64,000 bases of DNA from Halopseudomonas salegens (GTDB lineage Bacteria; Pseudomonadota; Gammaproteobacteria; Pseudomonadales; Pseudomonadaceae). Each line of letters opens with the position of its first letter. Positions within the stretch are counted from its first letter, which is position 1. Shown here piece after piece: positions 31,155 through 40,539 of this stretch. Below the pieces are notes generated by a model. The model saw nothing but the letters and a program-made list of their open reading frames with translations. It searched no databases and was not told the origin of the DNA. Location: contig NZ_LT629787.1 in assembly GCF_900105655.1 (NCBI RefSeq), forward strand, positions 248,001 through 312,000, given 5' to 3'. Position numbers and translations under genes: made by a program.

Positions 31155-31257
31155 GCCCTTGCTGATCCACTGGGCTGGACACGCGGCAAGTACGTCCCTG
31201 TAGCTCGTCGATGGCGTCCATGCCATCGACGGTCCAACCCAGTGGATCAGCAAGGAC
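31155..31257. repeat. Long inverted repeat (26-bp arms) downstream of the ADH gene
   Basis: The arm at 31155-31180 (containing TGCTGATCCACTGGG) and the arm at 31232-31257 (containing CCCAGTGGATCAGCA) pair at 24 of 26 positions. Between them is a smaller hairpin, CGATGGCGTCCATGCCATCG. The whole could fold as a cruciform and serve as a factor-independent terminator or processing signal for the ADH transcript; no long T-run is present. It looks like a dispersed intergenic element. Confidence 0.65.
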
Positions 31258-31286
31258 GCCGTAGCGTTGCGTGCATTCTGCAAGAA

Positions 31287-32447
31287 TTAAAACGCCTGCC
31301 GATAAATCGCCAGTGCATCGGCTTCAGTCATCTCACGCGGGTTATTCACCAGCAGGCGCTGTTGCAGCATGGCGTCGCGGGCGAGCATTTCCAGGCTGGA
31401 TTCGGGGACGTCGGCGTCGCGCAGGCGGCTGGGCAGGTTGCAGCGCGGGCTGAGGTCGGCCAGGGCGTTGACCAGTTGTTCGGTCAGGCTGGCGGCGCTG
31501 CCGGGCTTGAGGTCTTTGACCAGTAACGGGGCCAGTTCGGCGTAGAGCTCTTGCGCGGCGGGCGCGTTGTAGGCGATGACGCTGGGCAGGACCAGGGAGT
31601 TGGACAGGCCGTGGGGGATGTGGAAGTGGCCGCCCAGCGGGTAGGCCAGTGCGTGCACGGCGGCGACCGGGGCGTTGGCGAAAGCCTGGCCGGCAAGCAG
31701 GGCGCCGAGCAGCATGGCTTGGCGTGCTTCGCGGTTTTTGCCGTTGTGTACGGCTTCGTCGAGGTTGCCGGCGAGCAGGCGCAGGGCTTCGCGGGCGAGC
31801 ATGTCGGATAGTGGGTTTTTCTTGATCTTGCTGGTATAGGCTTCGATGGCGTGCACCATGGCGTCGATGCCGGTGGCGGCGGTGACGGCGGAGGGCAGGC
31901 CGAGGGTGAGGTCGGCGTCGAGCAGGGCGAGGTCGGGCAGTAGCAATGGCGAGACGACGCCCATTTTGGTGGTTTCGCCGGTAGTGATGATGCTGATCTG
32001 GGTGACTTCGGAGCCGGTGCCGGCGGTGGTCGGTACCTGGATCAGCGGCAGGCGCTGGCCTTTGGCATTGCCGACGCCGTAGATGTCGGCGAGTGTCTGC
32101 TGGCTGTTCGGGTGGGCGAGCAGGGCGACCAGTTTGGCGACGTCCATTGAGCTGCCGCCGCCGAAACCGACGACCATGTCGGCTTGCATGGCGATGGCCT
32201 GATCAACGGCGGTTTGCACCACGGCTTCCGGTGGGTCGGCGACAACCTGGTCAAACACCTGCACGCTCAGGTTTTGCCTGGCAAAATCAGCCAGGCTGGG
32301 TTCGAGCAGGCCGAGTTGGGTGATGCCGGGGTCGGTGACCACCATGACGCGGGTGGCGCCGCGTTCGCGGCAGAGTTCGGCCAGGCGTACGGCGGAACCG
32401 GGTTCACAGAGAATCTGGGCAGTGGTGGCAAACAGAAAAGGAGTCAT
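31287..32447 (-). CDS. Iron-containing alcohol dehydrogenase
   Basis: 386-aa group III (Fe-ADH) enzyme. The start was placed at ATG 32447 (MTPFLFATTAQ), with GAGG about 6 nt upstream. Nucleotide site GGGSSMDVAK (~94-103) and family signature GTGSEVTQISIIT. Metal ligands are expected from the Asp and His of GIDAMVHAIEAY and the His residues of HALAYPLGGHFHIPHG. Likely oxidises or reduces small alcohols and aldehydes. Divergent from the RNase J-like gene with 193 bp between starts. Confidence 0.92.
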   Translation of the reverse strand: MTPFLFATTAQILCEPGSAVRLAELCRERGATRVMVVTDPGITQLGLLEPSLADFARQNLSVQVFDQVVADPPEAVVQTAVDQAIAMQADMVVGFGGGSSMDVAKLVALLAHPNSQQTLADIYGVGNAKGQRLPLIQVPTTAGTGSEVTQISIITTGETTKMGVVSPLLLPDLALLDADLTLGLPSAVTAATGIDAMVHAIEAYTSKIKKNPLSDMLAREALRLLAGNLDEAVHNGKNREARQAMLLGALLAGQAFANAPVAAVHALAYPLGGHFHIPHGLSNSLVLPSVIAYNAPAAQELYAELAPLLVKDLKPGSAASLTEQLVNALADLSPRCNLPSRLRDADVPESSLEMLARDAMLQQRLLVNNPREMTEADALAIYRQAF

Positions 32448-32640
32448 GGCAGCCTCAATCAGGATCAATTGCATACACTCTATGCAGCCTGTCTGTCGGG
32501 TGCAAGTCGATGCGTGACCCTGTGGTCTGTGGCGGCTGCTGGAGGCTTTCATGCGCAAGAACGCGCCGCCGGCTCTGCAGACTCTGATAGGCTGTCGATA
32601 TATGCCCAGTAGCGGCGGTATTTCCTTGTTGGATTCAGTC

Positions 32641-33978
32641 ATGCCCGCACCACGCTTTGACCAGTTGCACAATCAGATCGGCCCGTTCTTTCTGCCCTTG
32701 GGCGGTGCGGGCATGTTCGGGGCGAATTTCTATTTGTTCGGTTCTGCCGGTCAGTGGATCGCAGTGGATTGCGGCTTTGCCCTGCAATCGCATCCCAGTG
32801 GACGCAATCAGGTGTCGATTCCCAGTCTGGCGGCATTGGAACGCTATGACATCAAGCTCTCGGCGTTGTTGATTACCCACGGCCATGAGGATCATATCGG
32901 TGCGGTGGCCCATCTGTGGAAGGCGCTGGATTGCCCGCTGTATGCCAGTCCCTTTGCTGCCCGCCTGATTCGCAACAAGCTGGATGCGCTGCAGGAGTGG
33001 CCGCGGCTGCACGAGATCAAGCCGCTGGAGCCCATTGGTATCGGCAATTTTCAGGCGGAATGGATCCCGGTGACCCATTCTATACCCGAGTCCCATGCCA
33101 TCATGCTCGAGGTGGCCGGCAAGCGCCTGTACCACAGTGGCGACTGGAAGCTGGATGCCGAGCCGCTGGTGGGTGGCCTGACCGCGCAGGCGCGCCTGCA
33201 GGCGTTGGGCCGTACCGGGGTGGATGTGATCATCGGCGACTCGACCAATGCCCCGGTGGCGGGTGCCAGCCGTTCTGAAGCGGCGGTGCGCGAAGGCCTG
33301 CTGGATGCGGTGCGTGAATGCAAGCAGCGGGTGGTGGTGACCTGTTTTGCCAGCAATCTGGCGCGTTTGCATGCACTGGCTGAGATCAGCCGCGATACCG
33401 ATCGCTATGCGGCACTGCTCGGACGCAGTCTGCTGCGCATGCAGGGGGTGGCGCGGCAGATGGATTACCTGACCGCAACCGACAGTTTTATCGGCCCCTG
33501 GGAGCTGGGTTTCCTGCCGCGCAGTCAGCAGTTGTGGATCTGTACCGGCAGCCAGGGTGAGCCGGCGGCAGCCCTGGGGCGGGTGGCCAGCGGGCGGCAT
33601 CCGCAACTGGTGCTGGAGCGCGGCGATACGGTGATCTTTTCCTCGCGGCTGATTCCGGGTAACGAGGAGAGTCTGGCACGCATACGTGCCGATCTGACAG
33701 CCAAGGGCATCGAGATCATTGATGACGAGATGGCGCCGGTGCATGCCTCCGGTCATCCCCCACAGGAGGATCTGCGTCAGCTGTATGGCTGGTTGCGAGC
33801 CCGTTATCTGTTGCCGGTGCATGGCGAAAACTATCACCAGCAAGCGCATATGGCCTTTGGTCGTGAACTGGGTTTGCAGGGCCTGGTGCCGAACAACGGT
33901 GACCTGATCGACCTGTCGGCTCAGCCGGCCCGGGTGGCGGAGCTGCCCTGGGGCCTGGTCGAGCTGCCACCGTCCTGA
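32641..33978 (+). CDS. RNase J-like metallo-beta-lactamase-fold hydrolase
   Basis: 445 aa from ATG 32641 (MPAPRFDQLHN). Metal site HGHEDHIG (~80), further His in HSIPESHAI and Asp in HSGDWKLD, and a beta-CASP-like insert with RVVVTCFASNLARL, then GSQGEPAAAL and HASGHPPQEDL, and the last His in LPVHGENYH. This order is that of RNase J/beta-CASP ribonucleases, but the length is shorter than Bacillus RNase J (about 555 aa) and the C-terminal domain is missing. A role in RNA processing is inferred. Confidence 0.85.
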   Translation: MPAPRFDQLHNQIGPFFLPLGGAGMFGANFYLFGSAGQWIAVDCGFALQSHPSGRNQVSIPSLAALERYDIKLSALLITHGHEDHIGAVAHLWKALDCPLYASPFAARLIRNKLDALQEWPRLHEIKPLEPIGIGNFQAEWIPVTHSIPESHAIMLEVAGKRLYHSGDWKLDAEPLVGGLTAQARLQALGRTGVDVIIGDSTNAPVAGASRSEAAVREGLLDAVRECKQRVVVTCFASNLARLHALAEISRDTDRYAALLGRSLLRMQGVARQMDYLTATDSFIGPWELGFLPRSQQLWICTGSQGEPAAALGRVASGRHPQLVLERGDTVIFSSRLIPGNEESLARIRADLTAKGIEIIDDEMAPVHASGHPPQEDLRQLYGWLRARYLLPVHGENYHQQAHMAFGRELGLQGLVPNNGDLIDLSAQPARVAELPWGLVELPPS

Positions 33979-34145
33979 GTGTCGCCGGGCGTTGCCTCGC
34001 CCTCTGCCAGCTCGTCGAGCTGGCAAAGACGGCACTCTCCCGGATCCTGACGGTTACCCTCGACATAGCGCACCCGGCGCGAGGCCGAGCGCCGGTCGGC
34101 GCTCACGCGATAACCGGCGGGCCTGTCGGGCGCCTTATCCGTCAT
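33921..34145 (-). CDS. Possible small hypothetical protein next to argH
   Basis: 74-aa frame, MTDKAPDRPAGYRV, with one CxxC (GECRLCQLDE) and a low-complexity Gly/Ser/Thr tail. It overlaps the 3' end of the RNase J-like gene by 58 nt on the other strand and starts 12 nt after the argH stop on the argH strand. CxxC plus the free intergenic position make it possible; the tail and the overlap make it doubtful. I do not recognise it. Confidence 0.35.
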   Translation of the reverse strand: MTDKAPDRPAGYRVSADRRSASRRVRYVEGNRQDPGECRLCQLDELAEGEATPGDTQDGGSSTRPQGSSATRAG

Positions 34146-34156
34146 TGCCGCGTCCT

Positions 34157-35560
34157 TCAGGCGTTATCCGCCTGCAGTTGAGCGCGGCCCCGCGTTACGG
34201 CTGCACGCACCTGGGCCGGTGCGGTACCGCCGATGTGGTCACGAGCATTCACCGAGCCTTCCAGTGTCAGTACGTCAAACACATCCTGCTCGATCTGGTC
34301 GCTGAACTGGCGCAGTTCAGCGAGGCTCATTTCGGCCAGATCCTTGCCCTGGTCGACGCCGTATTTCACCGCCAGGCCGACGATCTCGTGACAGTCACGG
34401 AACGGCAGGCCCTTGCGTACCAGGTAGTCGGCCAGGTCGGTGGCGGTGGAGAAGCCACGCAACGCGGCTTCACGCATCATGTCCACGCGGGGCTTGATCG
34501 CCGGAATCATGTCGGCGAAGGCGCGCAGGCTGTCGCGCAGGGTATCCACGGCGTCGAACAGCGGCTCCTTGTCTTCCTGGTTGTCCTTGTTGTAGGCCAG
34601 CGGCTGGCTTTTCATCAGGGTCAGCAGGCCCATGAGGTGACCATAGACGCGGCCGGATTTGCCGCGCACCAGCTCGGGCACATCGGGGTTTTTCTTCTGC
34701 GGCATGATCGATGAGCCGGTGCAGAAGCGGTCGGGCAGGTCGATAAAGTTGAACTGTGCGCTGGTCCACAGCACCAGCTCTTCGGAGAAGCGCGACAGGT
34801 GCATCATGGCCACGGCGGCGGCGGCGCAGAATTCGATGGCGAAATCGCGGTCTGAGACGCCATCCAGCGAATTGCCGGAGACGGCATCGAAGCCGAGCAG
34901 TTCACAGGTAATGCTGCGGTCGATCGGGTAGGTGGTGCCGGCCAGTGCGGCGCTGCCCAGCGGCATGCGGTTGACCCGCTTGCGGCAGTCGAGCAGGCGT
35001 TCGGTATCGCGGCGCAGCATTTCGTACCAGGCCAGCAGGTGGTGGCCGAAGGTCACCGGTTGGGCGGTCTGCAAATGGGTAAAGCCGGGCATGATCACCT
35101 CGGCATGCTGCTCGGCCTGATCCAGCAGGCCGCTTTGCAGGCGCTCCAGCTCGCTGAGGATGATGTCGATTTCCTCGCGCAGCCAGAGGCGAATGTCGGT
35201 GGCGACCTGATCGTTGCGCGAGCGTCCGGTGTGGAGTTTCTTGCCGGTGATGCCGATGCGCTGGGTCAGGCGGGCTTCGATGTTCATGTGCACATCTTCC
35301 AGTTCGACCTGCCAGTCAAACTCACCGGCTTCGATTTCACTCTGGATGGCGCGCAGGCCTTCAATGATGGTGTCGCGTTCGTCCGTGGTCAGTACACCAA
35401 CCTGAGCCAGCATGCTGGCATGGGCGATCGAGCCCTGAATGTCATGTTTGTACAGGCGCTGATCGAAATTCACCGAGGCGGTGAACCGGGCAACAAAGGC
35501 ATCTACCGGCTCGCTGAAGCGGCCACCCCAGGATTGGTTGGTCGTTTTTTCTTGGCTCAT
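34157..35560 (-). CDS. argH: Argininosuccinate lyase
   Basis: 467 aa, last step of arginine synthesis: argininosuccinate to arginine plus fumarate. Fumarase/aspartase superfamily signature [12 protein letters not shown] near residue 282 carries the catalytic Ser. N-terminal [20 protein letters not shown] and [13 protein letters not shown] are also typical. Divergent from algZ, which starts 89 bp away, as in other Pseudomonas genomes. Confidence 0.98.
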   Translation of the reverse strand: MSQEKTTNQSWGGRFSEPVDAFVARFTASVNFDQRLYKHDIQGSIAHASMLAQVGVLTTDERDTIIEGLRAIQSEIEAGEFDWQVELEDVHMNIEARLTQRIGITGKKLHTGRSRNDQVATDIRLWLREEIDIILSELERLQSGLLDQAEQHAEVIMPGFTHLQTAQPVTFGHHLLAWYEMLRRDTERLLDCRKRVNRMPLGSAALAGTTYPIDRSITCELLGFDAVSGNSLDGVSDRDFAIEFCAAAAVAMMHLSRFSEELVLWTSAQFNFIDLPDRFCTGSSIMPQKKNPDVPELVRGKSGRVYGHLMGLLTLMKSQPLAYNKDNQEDKEPLFDAVDTLRDSLRAFADMIPAIKPRVDMMREAALRGFSTATDLADYLVRKGLPFRDCHEIVGLAVKYGVDQGKDLAEMSLAELRQFSDQIEQDVFDVLTLEGSVNARDHIGGTAPAQVRAAVTRGRAQLQADNA

Positions 35561-35648
35561 TGCGCTGCATCCGCTGTTGATTTGGATAAACAGCTACTAT
35601 ACCACTTCACACTTGCGCATTCGCGCCCAGCTGGCGGACACTGCAGCC

Positions 35649-36728
35649 ATGAAGAACGGACTCTGGACCTTGCTCAAACGACCCTATGCGGGAGATGATT
35701 TCTTCCTCCCGGACCTGTGTTCGTCGATTGCCGTGTTTACCATGGTGATTCTGGCTGAGTTGGTGGTCTTGCTGTGGGTGCTGGCGGAGCCGGGGGGCAG
35801 CGGCTTTGACTGGATGCGGCTGGCCATGGCCTCGCTGTTCGTGCAGTGGGTGGTGTTGCTCTCGGCAGCCTTGCTCTGTCGTTTGCGCCCATGGATGCAA
35901 CGCCAGGCCCTGTGGCTGTCGATTGCCGCCTGTTATGCGGTCGTGGTCGGTCTGACGCTGCTGTTCACGGTGCTGGCCAACTGGGTCCTGCTGCAGGGAA
36001 TGCTCGGTACGCCGCTGACTGACTTTGCCCAGTTGCTGCGGCACGGATTGATTGCGTTGATCATGACCAGCCTGTTGTTGCGCTATTTCTACCTGCAGCT
36101 GCAATGGCAGCATCAGCAGCAGGCCGAATTGCGCGCCCGCTTGCAGGCCTTGCAGTCGCGCATCCGGCCCCATTTCCTGTTCAACAGCCTGAACAGCATC
36201 GTCAGCCTGATCGGAACGGCGCCGGACAAGGCGGAAAACGCGGTGCTGGATCTGGCTGATCTGTTTCGCGCCAATCTGACGGAAGTGGAAGGGGTTGCTA
36301 CCTGGGGTGAAGAGCGGCGTCTGTGCGAGGGGTATCTGCGGATTGAGCAATATCGTCTGGATGAGCGCTTGCAGGCCAGCTGGCAGGTGAGCGGGTTGCC
36401 GGACGCTACGCCAATGCCTTTGCTGACCCTGCAACCCATTCTGGAAAATGCGATCTTCTATGGCGTGCAGCCCAACCCGCAGGGCGGTGATATCCTGATT
36501 CGGGGTCGGCGCGAGAATGACCGGGTTGAACTCGAAGTCAGCAACAGTGTCTGTGCTCAAGAGCCTGCTGGTGAAGGAGCACACATGGCGCTGGACAATA
36601 TTCGCGCCCGATTGCAGGCCCTGTTTGGCCAAGAGGCACGATTGGATGCCTGGCAAGAAGACTCGCGCTACTTTTGTCGCGTGGTCTACTCTTGTAAACA
36701 AGGACCCTCAATGCGGAGTAATCATTAA
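35649..36728 (+). CDS. algZ: AlgZ/FimS sensor histidine kinase (LytS-type)
   Basis: 359 aa from ATG 35649 (MKNGLWTLLKRP); the P. aeruginosa protein has 358. Several membrane helices occupy residues ~25-150, followed by the His_kinase region RPHFLFNSLNSIVSLIG, with the phospho-accepting His, and an ATPase part LQPILENAIFYGVQPNPQGG. It partners AlgR, whose gene follows after 3 nt, in control of alginate, type IV pili and virulence-type traits in Pseudomonas. An earlier in-frame start would lie inside argH and is rejected. Confidence 0.93.
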   Translation: MKNGLWTLLKRPYAGDDFFLPDLCSSIAVFTMVILAELVVLLWVLAEPGGSGFDWMRLAMASLFVQWVVLLSAALLCRLRPWMQRQALWLSIAACYAVVVGLTLLFTVLANWVLLQGMLGTPLTDFAQLLRHGLIALIMTSLLLRYFYLQLQWQHQQQAELRARLQALQSRIRPHFLFNSLNSIVSLIGTAPDKAENAVLDLADLFRANLTEVEGVATWGEERRLCEGYLRIEQYRLDERLQASWQVSGLPDATPMPLLTLQPILENAIFYGVQPNPQGGDILIRGRRENDRVELEVSNSVCAQEPAGEGAHMALDNIRARLQALFGQEARLDAWQEDSRYFCRVVYSCKQGPSMRSNH

Positions 36729-36731
36729 GGC

Positions 36732-37487
36732 ATGAAAGTATTGATCGCCGATGATGAGCCTTTGGCCCGTGAACGCTTGCTGCGCCTGGTAGATGCCTTG
36801 CCGGGCTATCAGGCATTGAGTGACAGTGCGACCAACGGGCACGAGGTGCTGCAGTTGGTGGCTGAGCAGCAGCCGGACATAGTGCTGCTGGATATCCGCA
36901 TGCCGGGTATGGATGGTTTGCAGGCTGCAGCCCGGTTGTGTGAGTTGCCGCAGGCTCCCGCGGTGGTGTTCTGTACCGCTTACGGTGAGTATGCGCTGGA
37001 GGCCTTCAATGTCAGCGCCGTGGGTTATCTGCTCAAGCCGGTGCGCCGCGAGGAGCTGGCCGAAGCACTGGACAAGGCGCAGCGACTCAATCGCATGCAG
37101 CTGGCCAGTCTGGGCCGCCCACCGAACGAGCAGGACGTCAGTCAGGCCCGTAGCCATATCAGTGCACGCACGCGCAAGGGGATTGAGCTGATTCCGGTCT
37201 GTGACGTGATGTACTTCATTGCCGATCACAAGTACGTCACTCTGCGTCACGAGCAGGGAGAGGTGCTGCTGGACGAGCCGCTGAAAGCCCTGGAAGACGA
37301 ATTTGGCCAGCAATTTGTGCGCATTCACCGCAATGCGCTGGTTGCGCGGGACCGGATTGAGGGCTTGCATCGCGAGGGCAGTCATTTCCAGCTCTATCTC
37401 AAAGAGTTTCCGGACGAGCCGCTGACCGTCAGTCGCCGTCATGTTCCCGGTGTGCGCAATTTGATCAAGCAGCTGGAGCGTCGCTGA
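36732..37487 (+). CDS. algR: AlgR response regulator (LytTR DNA-binding type)
   Basis: 251 aa. Receiver domain with acidic pocket IADDEP and phospho-acceptor D54 in [12 protein letters not shown], then a C-terminal LytTR domain ([27 protein letters not shown], then [17 protein letters not shown]). A cytoplasmic transcription factor paired with AlgZ. Near-identical layout to P. aeruginosa AlgR (248 aa). hemC follows 76 nt downstream. Confidence 0.96.
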   Translation: MKVLIADDEPLARERLLRLVDALPGYQALSDSATNGHEVLQLVAEQQPDIVLLDIRMPGMDGLQAAARLCELPQAPAVVFCTAYGEYALEAFNVSAVGYLLKPVRREELAEALDKAQRLNRMQLASLGRPPNEQDVSQARSHISARTRKGIELIPVCDVMYFIADHKYVTLRHEQGEVLLDEPLKALEDEFGQQFVRIHRNALVARDRIEGLHREGSHFQLYLKEFPDEPLTVSRRHVPGVRNLIKQLERR

Positions 37488-37563
37488 AGCAGCGCCACCC
37501 GGTCGCATGGATGCTTGCTGCCGCATGACGTATCATGGCGCTGACATTGTTAGCGAGATACCC

Positions 37564-38502
37564 ATGACACGAGAACTGCGAATTGCCACCCGCAAGAGCG
37601 CCCTGGCCCTGTGGCAGGCCGAATACGTCAAAGCGCGTCTGGAAGAACTGCACCCCGGCCTGAAGGTCAGCCTGGTGCCCATGGTCAGCCGTGGCGACAA
37701 GTTGCTCGACTCGCCGCTGGCCAAGATTGGTGGCAAGGGGCTGTTCGTCAAGGAGCTGGAAACCGCGATCCTGAATGACGAGGCCGATCTGGCCGTGCAC
37801 TCGATGAAAGACGTGCCCATGGCCTTTCCCCCCGGACTGGAACTGCCGGTGATCTGTGAACGCGAAGAACCCACCGATGCGTTTGTTTCCAACCATTATG
37901 ACAACGTCGATGCCTTGCCGGCGGGCAGTGTGGTGGGTACCTCCAGCCTGCGCCGTCAGGCACAGTTGCTGGCACGCCGTCCCGATCTGGTCGTGCGCTT
38001 TCTGCGTGGCAATGTGAATACCCGCCTGGCCAAGCTGGATGCCGGTGAGTATGACGCGATTATTCTCGCCACTGCCGGTTTGATGCGACTGGGTTTTGAT
38101 GACCGTATCCGCTACGCCATGCCGCCGGAAGAAAGCCTGCCGGCTGGAGGGCAGGGCGCCGTGGGTATCGAATGCCGTACGGATGACGATGAGCTGAAAG
38201 CGCTGCTGGCGCCACTGAATGACCATGACAGTGCGCTTCGGGTGCGCGCCGAGCGGGCATTGAATACTCACCTCAACGGCGGCTGCCAGGTGCCGATTGC
38301 GTGCTATGCCATACGTGAAAACGGTCAGCTCTGGTTGCGTGGCCTGGTTGGCGACCCCATGGGCACCACCATGCTGCGAGCCGAGGCCAGCGGGCCGGAA
38401 GAGGAGCCGGTAGCCCTGGGCATTGCAGTAGCTGAAGACTTGCTGCGCCAGGGTGCCAAGGCGATTCTGGATGCCGTGTACGAGGAGGCTGACGGCCAGT
38501 GA
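37564..38502 (+). CDS. hemC: Hydroxymethylbilane synthase (porphobilinogen deaminase)
   Basis: 312 aa from ATG 37564 ([18 protein letters not shown]). Joins four porphobilinogens into hydroxymethylbilane. The dipyrromethane cofactor cysteine is C241 in LNGGCQVPI; the Arg-rich binding segment [10 protein letters not shown] and HSMKDVP are conserved. First of a heme cluster in which each next gene overlaps or nearly touches: hemD by GTGA, hemX after 13 nt, hemY by ATGA. Confidence 0.97.
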   Translation: MTRELRIATRKSALALWQAEYVKARLEELHPGLKVSLVPMVSRGDKLLDSPLAKIGGKGLFVKELETAILNDEADLAVHSMKDVPMAFPPGLELPVICEREEPTDAFVSNHYDNVDALPAGSVVGTSSLRRQAQLLARRPDLVVRFLRGNVNTRLAKLDAGEYDAIILATAGLMRLGFDDRIRYAMPPEESLPAGGQGAVGIECRTDDDELKALLAPLNDHDSALRVRAERALNTHLNGGCQVPIACYAIRENGQLWLRGLVGDPMGTTMLRAEASGPEEEPVALGIAVAEDLLRQGAKAILDAVYEEADGQ

Positions 38503-39254
38503 GACGGGTGTTGTTGACCCGCAGCAATGCAGACAATGCGCGGCTGGCTGCGCAACTGCAGGCCCGTGGTATCGCCAGCCACAGCCTGCCATTGCTGGAT
38601 TTGCAACCGTTGACGGAAACGCCGCAACAGCGCAGCCTGATGCTGGACCTGGATCGGTATCATGCGGTGATGGTGGTCAGCCCGACCGCCGCGCGCCTGG
38701 GCTTGCTGCGACTGGATCGTTACTGGCCCCAGCCACCCATTGGCCAGCACTGGTTTGCCGTGGGTGCCGGTACGGCAGCCCCATTGGCCGATTACGGCCT
38801 GCCGGTGGTTTATCCGCAACAGGGGCAGGACAGTGAGTCCTTGCTGGCACTGCCGATCTGGGCAGAGCTGTTGCAGCAGGATGGATTGCGCGTAATGATC
38901 TGGCGTGGCGAAGGTGGCCGCGAGCACCTGGCCAATCAGGTTCGGGCAGCGGGCGGCCAGGTCGACTATCTTGAATTGTATCGGCGTCAGCCTGGCCCCG
39001 ACCTGACGTCTGGATTGATGGCCGCCGAGGCGGCCGGGGTGAGTGATATTCTATTGCTCAGCAGCCAGGCCCTGCAGTTTTGGCAACAGGCAGCTGCTGA
39101 GCGCTGGCCGCATCAGGCAGGTTGGCGTTGCTGGGTACCCGGCGAGCGTGTGGCTGCACTGGCGCGGGCAGCAGGCTGCAAGGATGTGCGCGTTTGCGCA
39201 GGGGCTGATGATGCGGCGTTGCTTGCGGCCATCAGTACCGATTACATGAGCTGA
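38499..39254 (+). CDS. hemD: Uroporphyrinogen-III synthase
   Basis: 251 aa, GTG start overlapping the hemC stop by 4 nt. Closes hydroxymethylbilane with inversion of ring D. The family is poorly conserved; recognisable parts are the N-terminal [31 protein letters not shown], the Arg/Gly segment [13 protein letters not shown] and [13 protein letters not shown]. Identity rests on both sequence and position in the hem cluster. Confidence 0.94.
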   Translation: MRRVLLTRSNADNARLAAQLQARGIASHSLPLLDLQPLTETPQQRSLMLDLDRYHAVMVVSPTAARLGLLRLDRYWPQPPIGQHWFAVGAGTAAPLADYGLPVVYPQQGQDSESLLALPIWAELLQQDGLRVMIWRGEGGREHLANQVRAAGGQVDYLELYRRQPGPDLTSGLMAAEAAGVSDILLLSSQALQFWQQAAAERWPHQAGWRCWVPGERVAALARAAGCKDVRVCAGADDAALLAAISTDYMS

Positions 39255-39267
39255 CAAGGGGACGGGC

Positions 39268-40539
39268 GTGGAATCAAGCGACAAGAACAAGGACGCCGCC
39301 GCAACACCGGCAGCGGCAGACGCAAAACCCGCTGTCGAGACGGGCAAAACGGCCGGCGCGGCGGATCAACCCGGCACTGAGCCAGCCGCGGCCGGAACTG
39401 CATCGACGACCTCCGCCAAGCCGGGGCCAGCCGAGGAAAAGGTCTCGGTGAGCACGCAGAAGAGCGGTTCGGGTGGTGGCGAGAAACCGCCGGCCAGGCC
39501 AGACTCAGGCGCTGCTGGTGGCGGTGGCCGGGGTCTTGGAATGCTGGCTCTGCTGCTTGCCTTGCTGGCGCTGGCGTTGACGGGTTGGCAATGGTGGCAG
39601 CAACAGTCGGCGAGCAGCACCGCAGGCTGGGAATCCGCCATCCAGGAACTGGCCAGCCAGCAAGAGCAAACGCAGCAGGCATTGAACCGCGATGTGCAGG
39701 ATCTGGCGCGTCGCAGCGAGCTGGAACAGTTGCAGCGGCTGGCCGCCGATTTGCAGCGCAGTCAACAGAATCTCGGACAACGTCTGGATGCCCTGCAGGG
39801 TGAAGAGGGTGACCACTGGCAACTGGCCGAGGCACAGTACCTGTTGCGCCTGGCCTCTCTGCGGTTGATTGCCTCGGATGACGTGGAGACTGCCGGGCAA
39901 CTGCTGGCTGTTGTCGACGATATTCTCAAACAGCAACCAGACAGTGGCGTATTCAGCCTGCGTGAGCGTCTGGCACAGTATCAGGCCGAGCTGGCGGGCC
40001 TGGGCGTGGTTGATCGCCCCGGTATTTATGTCCGTCTGGGTGCACTGCGGGAGCAGGTCAACCGGCTGGTTGCCCTGCCAGTGCCGGTGTTTGACCCGGA
40101 CGAGGTCACGGTGGAAGAAGAGTATGCCGATCGTCTGGAAAGGCGTACCCGCTGGGAACGCGTGCTGATGCGGCTGGAACGTTATGTTCGGGTCGACTTC
40201 CAGCGCGGCAAGGTGATCACGCCTCTGCTGGATGATGCCGAGATGCAACGTATCCGGCGTACCCTGCAGCTGACGCTGGAACAGGCGCAATGGGCTGCAC
40301 TGCGCGGAGAAGAGCAGGTGTTCCAGGCATCGCTGGAGCAAGCGGACAGTATTCTGCGCCAGTTCTTCGAGCTGGATAACAGCCTGGTGCAGGCCATGCA
40401 AAGCCAGCTGCAGACGCTGGCCGAAGAGCCGGTGAGCCTGTCACCGCCGGATCTGTCCGACCTTGAGCAGGCACTGGCTGCCTATATCACGCAGCGTACT
40501 GAACGGGACAATGGCGCCGAGCCTGAGGAGGCGCCATGA
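39268..40539 (+). CDS. hemX: HemX-family membrane protein of the heme cluster
   Basis: 423 aa, GTG start. A long Ala/Pro/Lys-rich disordered N-terminus (~1-88), one membrane helix (LGMLALLLALLALALTGWQW, ~90-110), then a periplasmic coiled-coil domain with LARRSELEQLQRLAADL and LAEAQYLLRLASLRLIA. Annotated by older databases as a uroporphyrinogen methylase, but no methylase motif is visible; the role is probably structural. Overlaps hemY by ATGA. Confidence 0.92.
   Translation: MESSDKNKDAAATPAAADAKPAVETGKTAGAADQPGTEPAAAGTASTTSAKPGPAEEKVSVSTQKSGSGGGEKPPARPDSGAAGGGGRGLGMLALLLALLALALTGWQWWQQQSASSTAGWESAIQELASQQEQTQQALNRDVQDLARRSELEQLQRLAADLQRSQQNLGQRLDALQGEEGDHWQLAEAQYLLRLASLRLIASDDVETAGQLLAVVDDILKQQPDSGVFSLRERLAQYQAELAGLGVVDRPGIYVRLGALREQVNRLVALPVPVFDPDEVTVEEEYADRLERRTRWERVLMRLERYVRVDFQRGKVITPLLDDAEMQRIRRTLQLTLEQAQWAALRGEEQVFQASLEQADSILRQFFELDNSLVQAMQSQLQTLAEEPVSLSPPDLSDLEQALAAYITQRTERDNGAEPEEAP

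Noticed and set aside
32635..34035. 466-codon open frame on the minus strand opposite the RNase J-like gene
   Set aside because: It is antisense to a well-conserved hydrolase, has Gln/His-rich composition typical of a shadow frame and no domain.
39268..40539. HemX as a uroporphyrinogen-III C-methyltransferase
   Set aside because: The name is inherited from old annotation; the sequence is a disordered region, a membrane helix and a coiled-coil, with no methylase motif.
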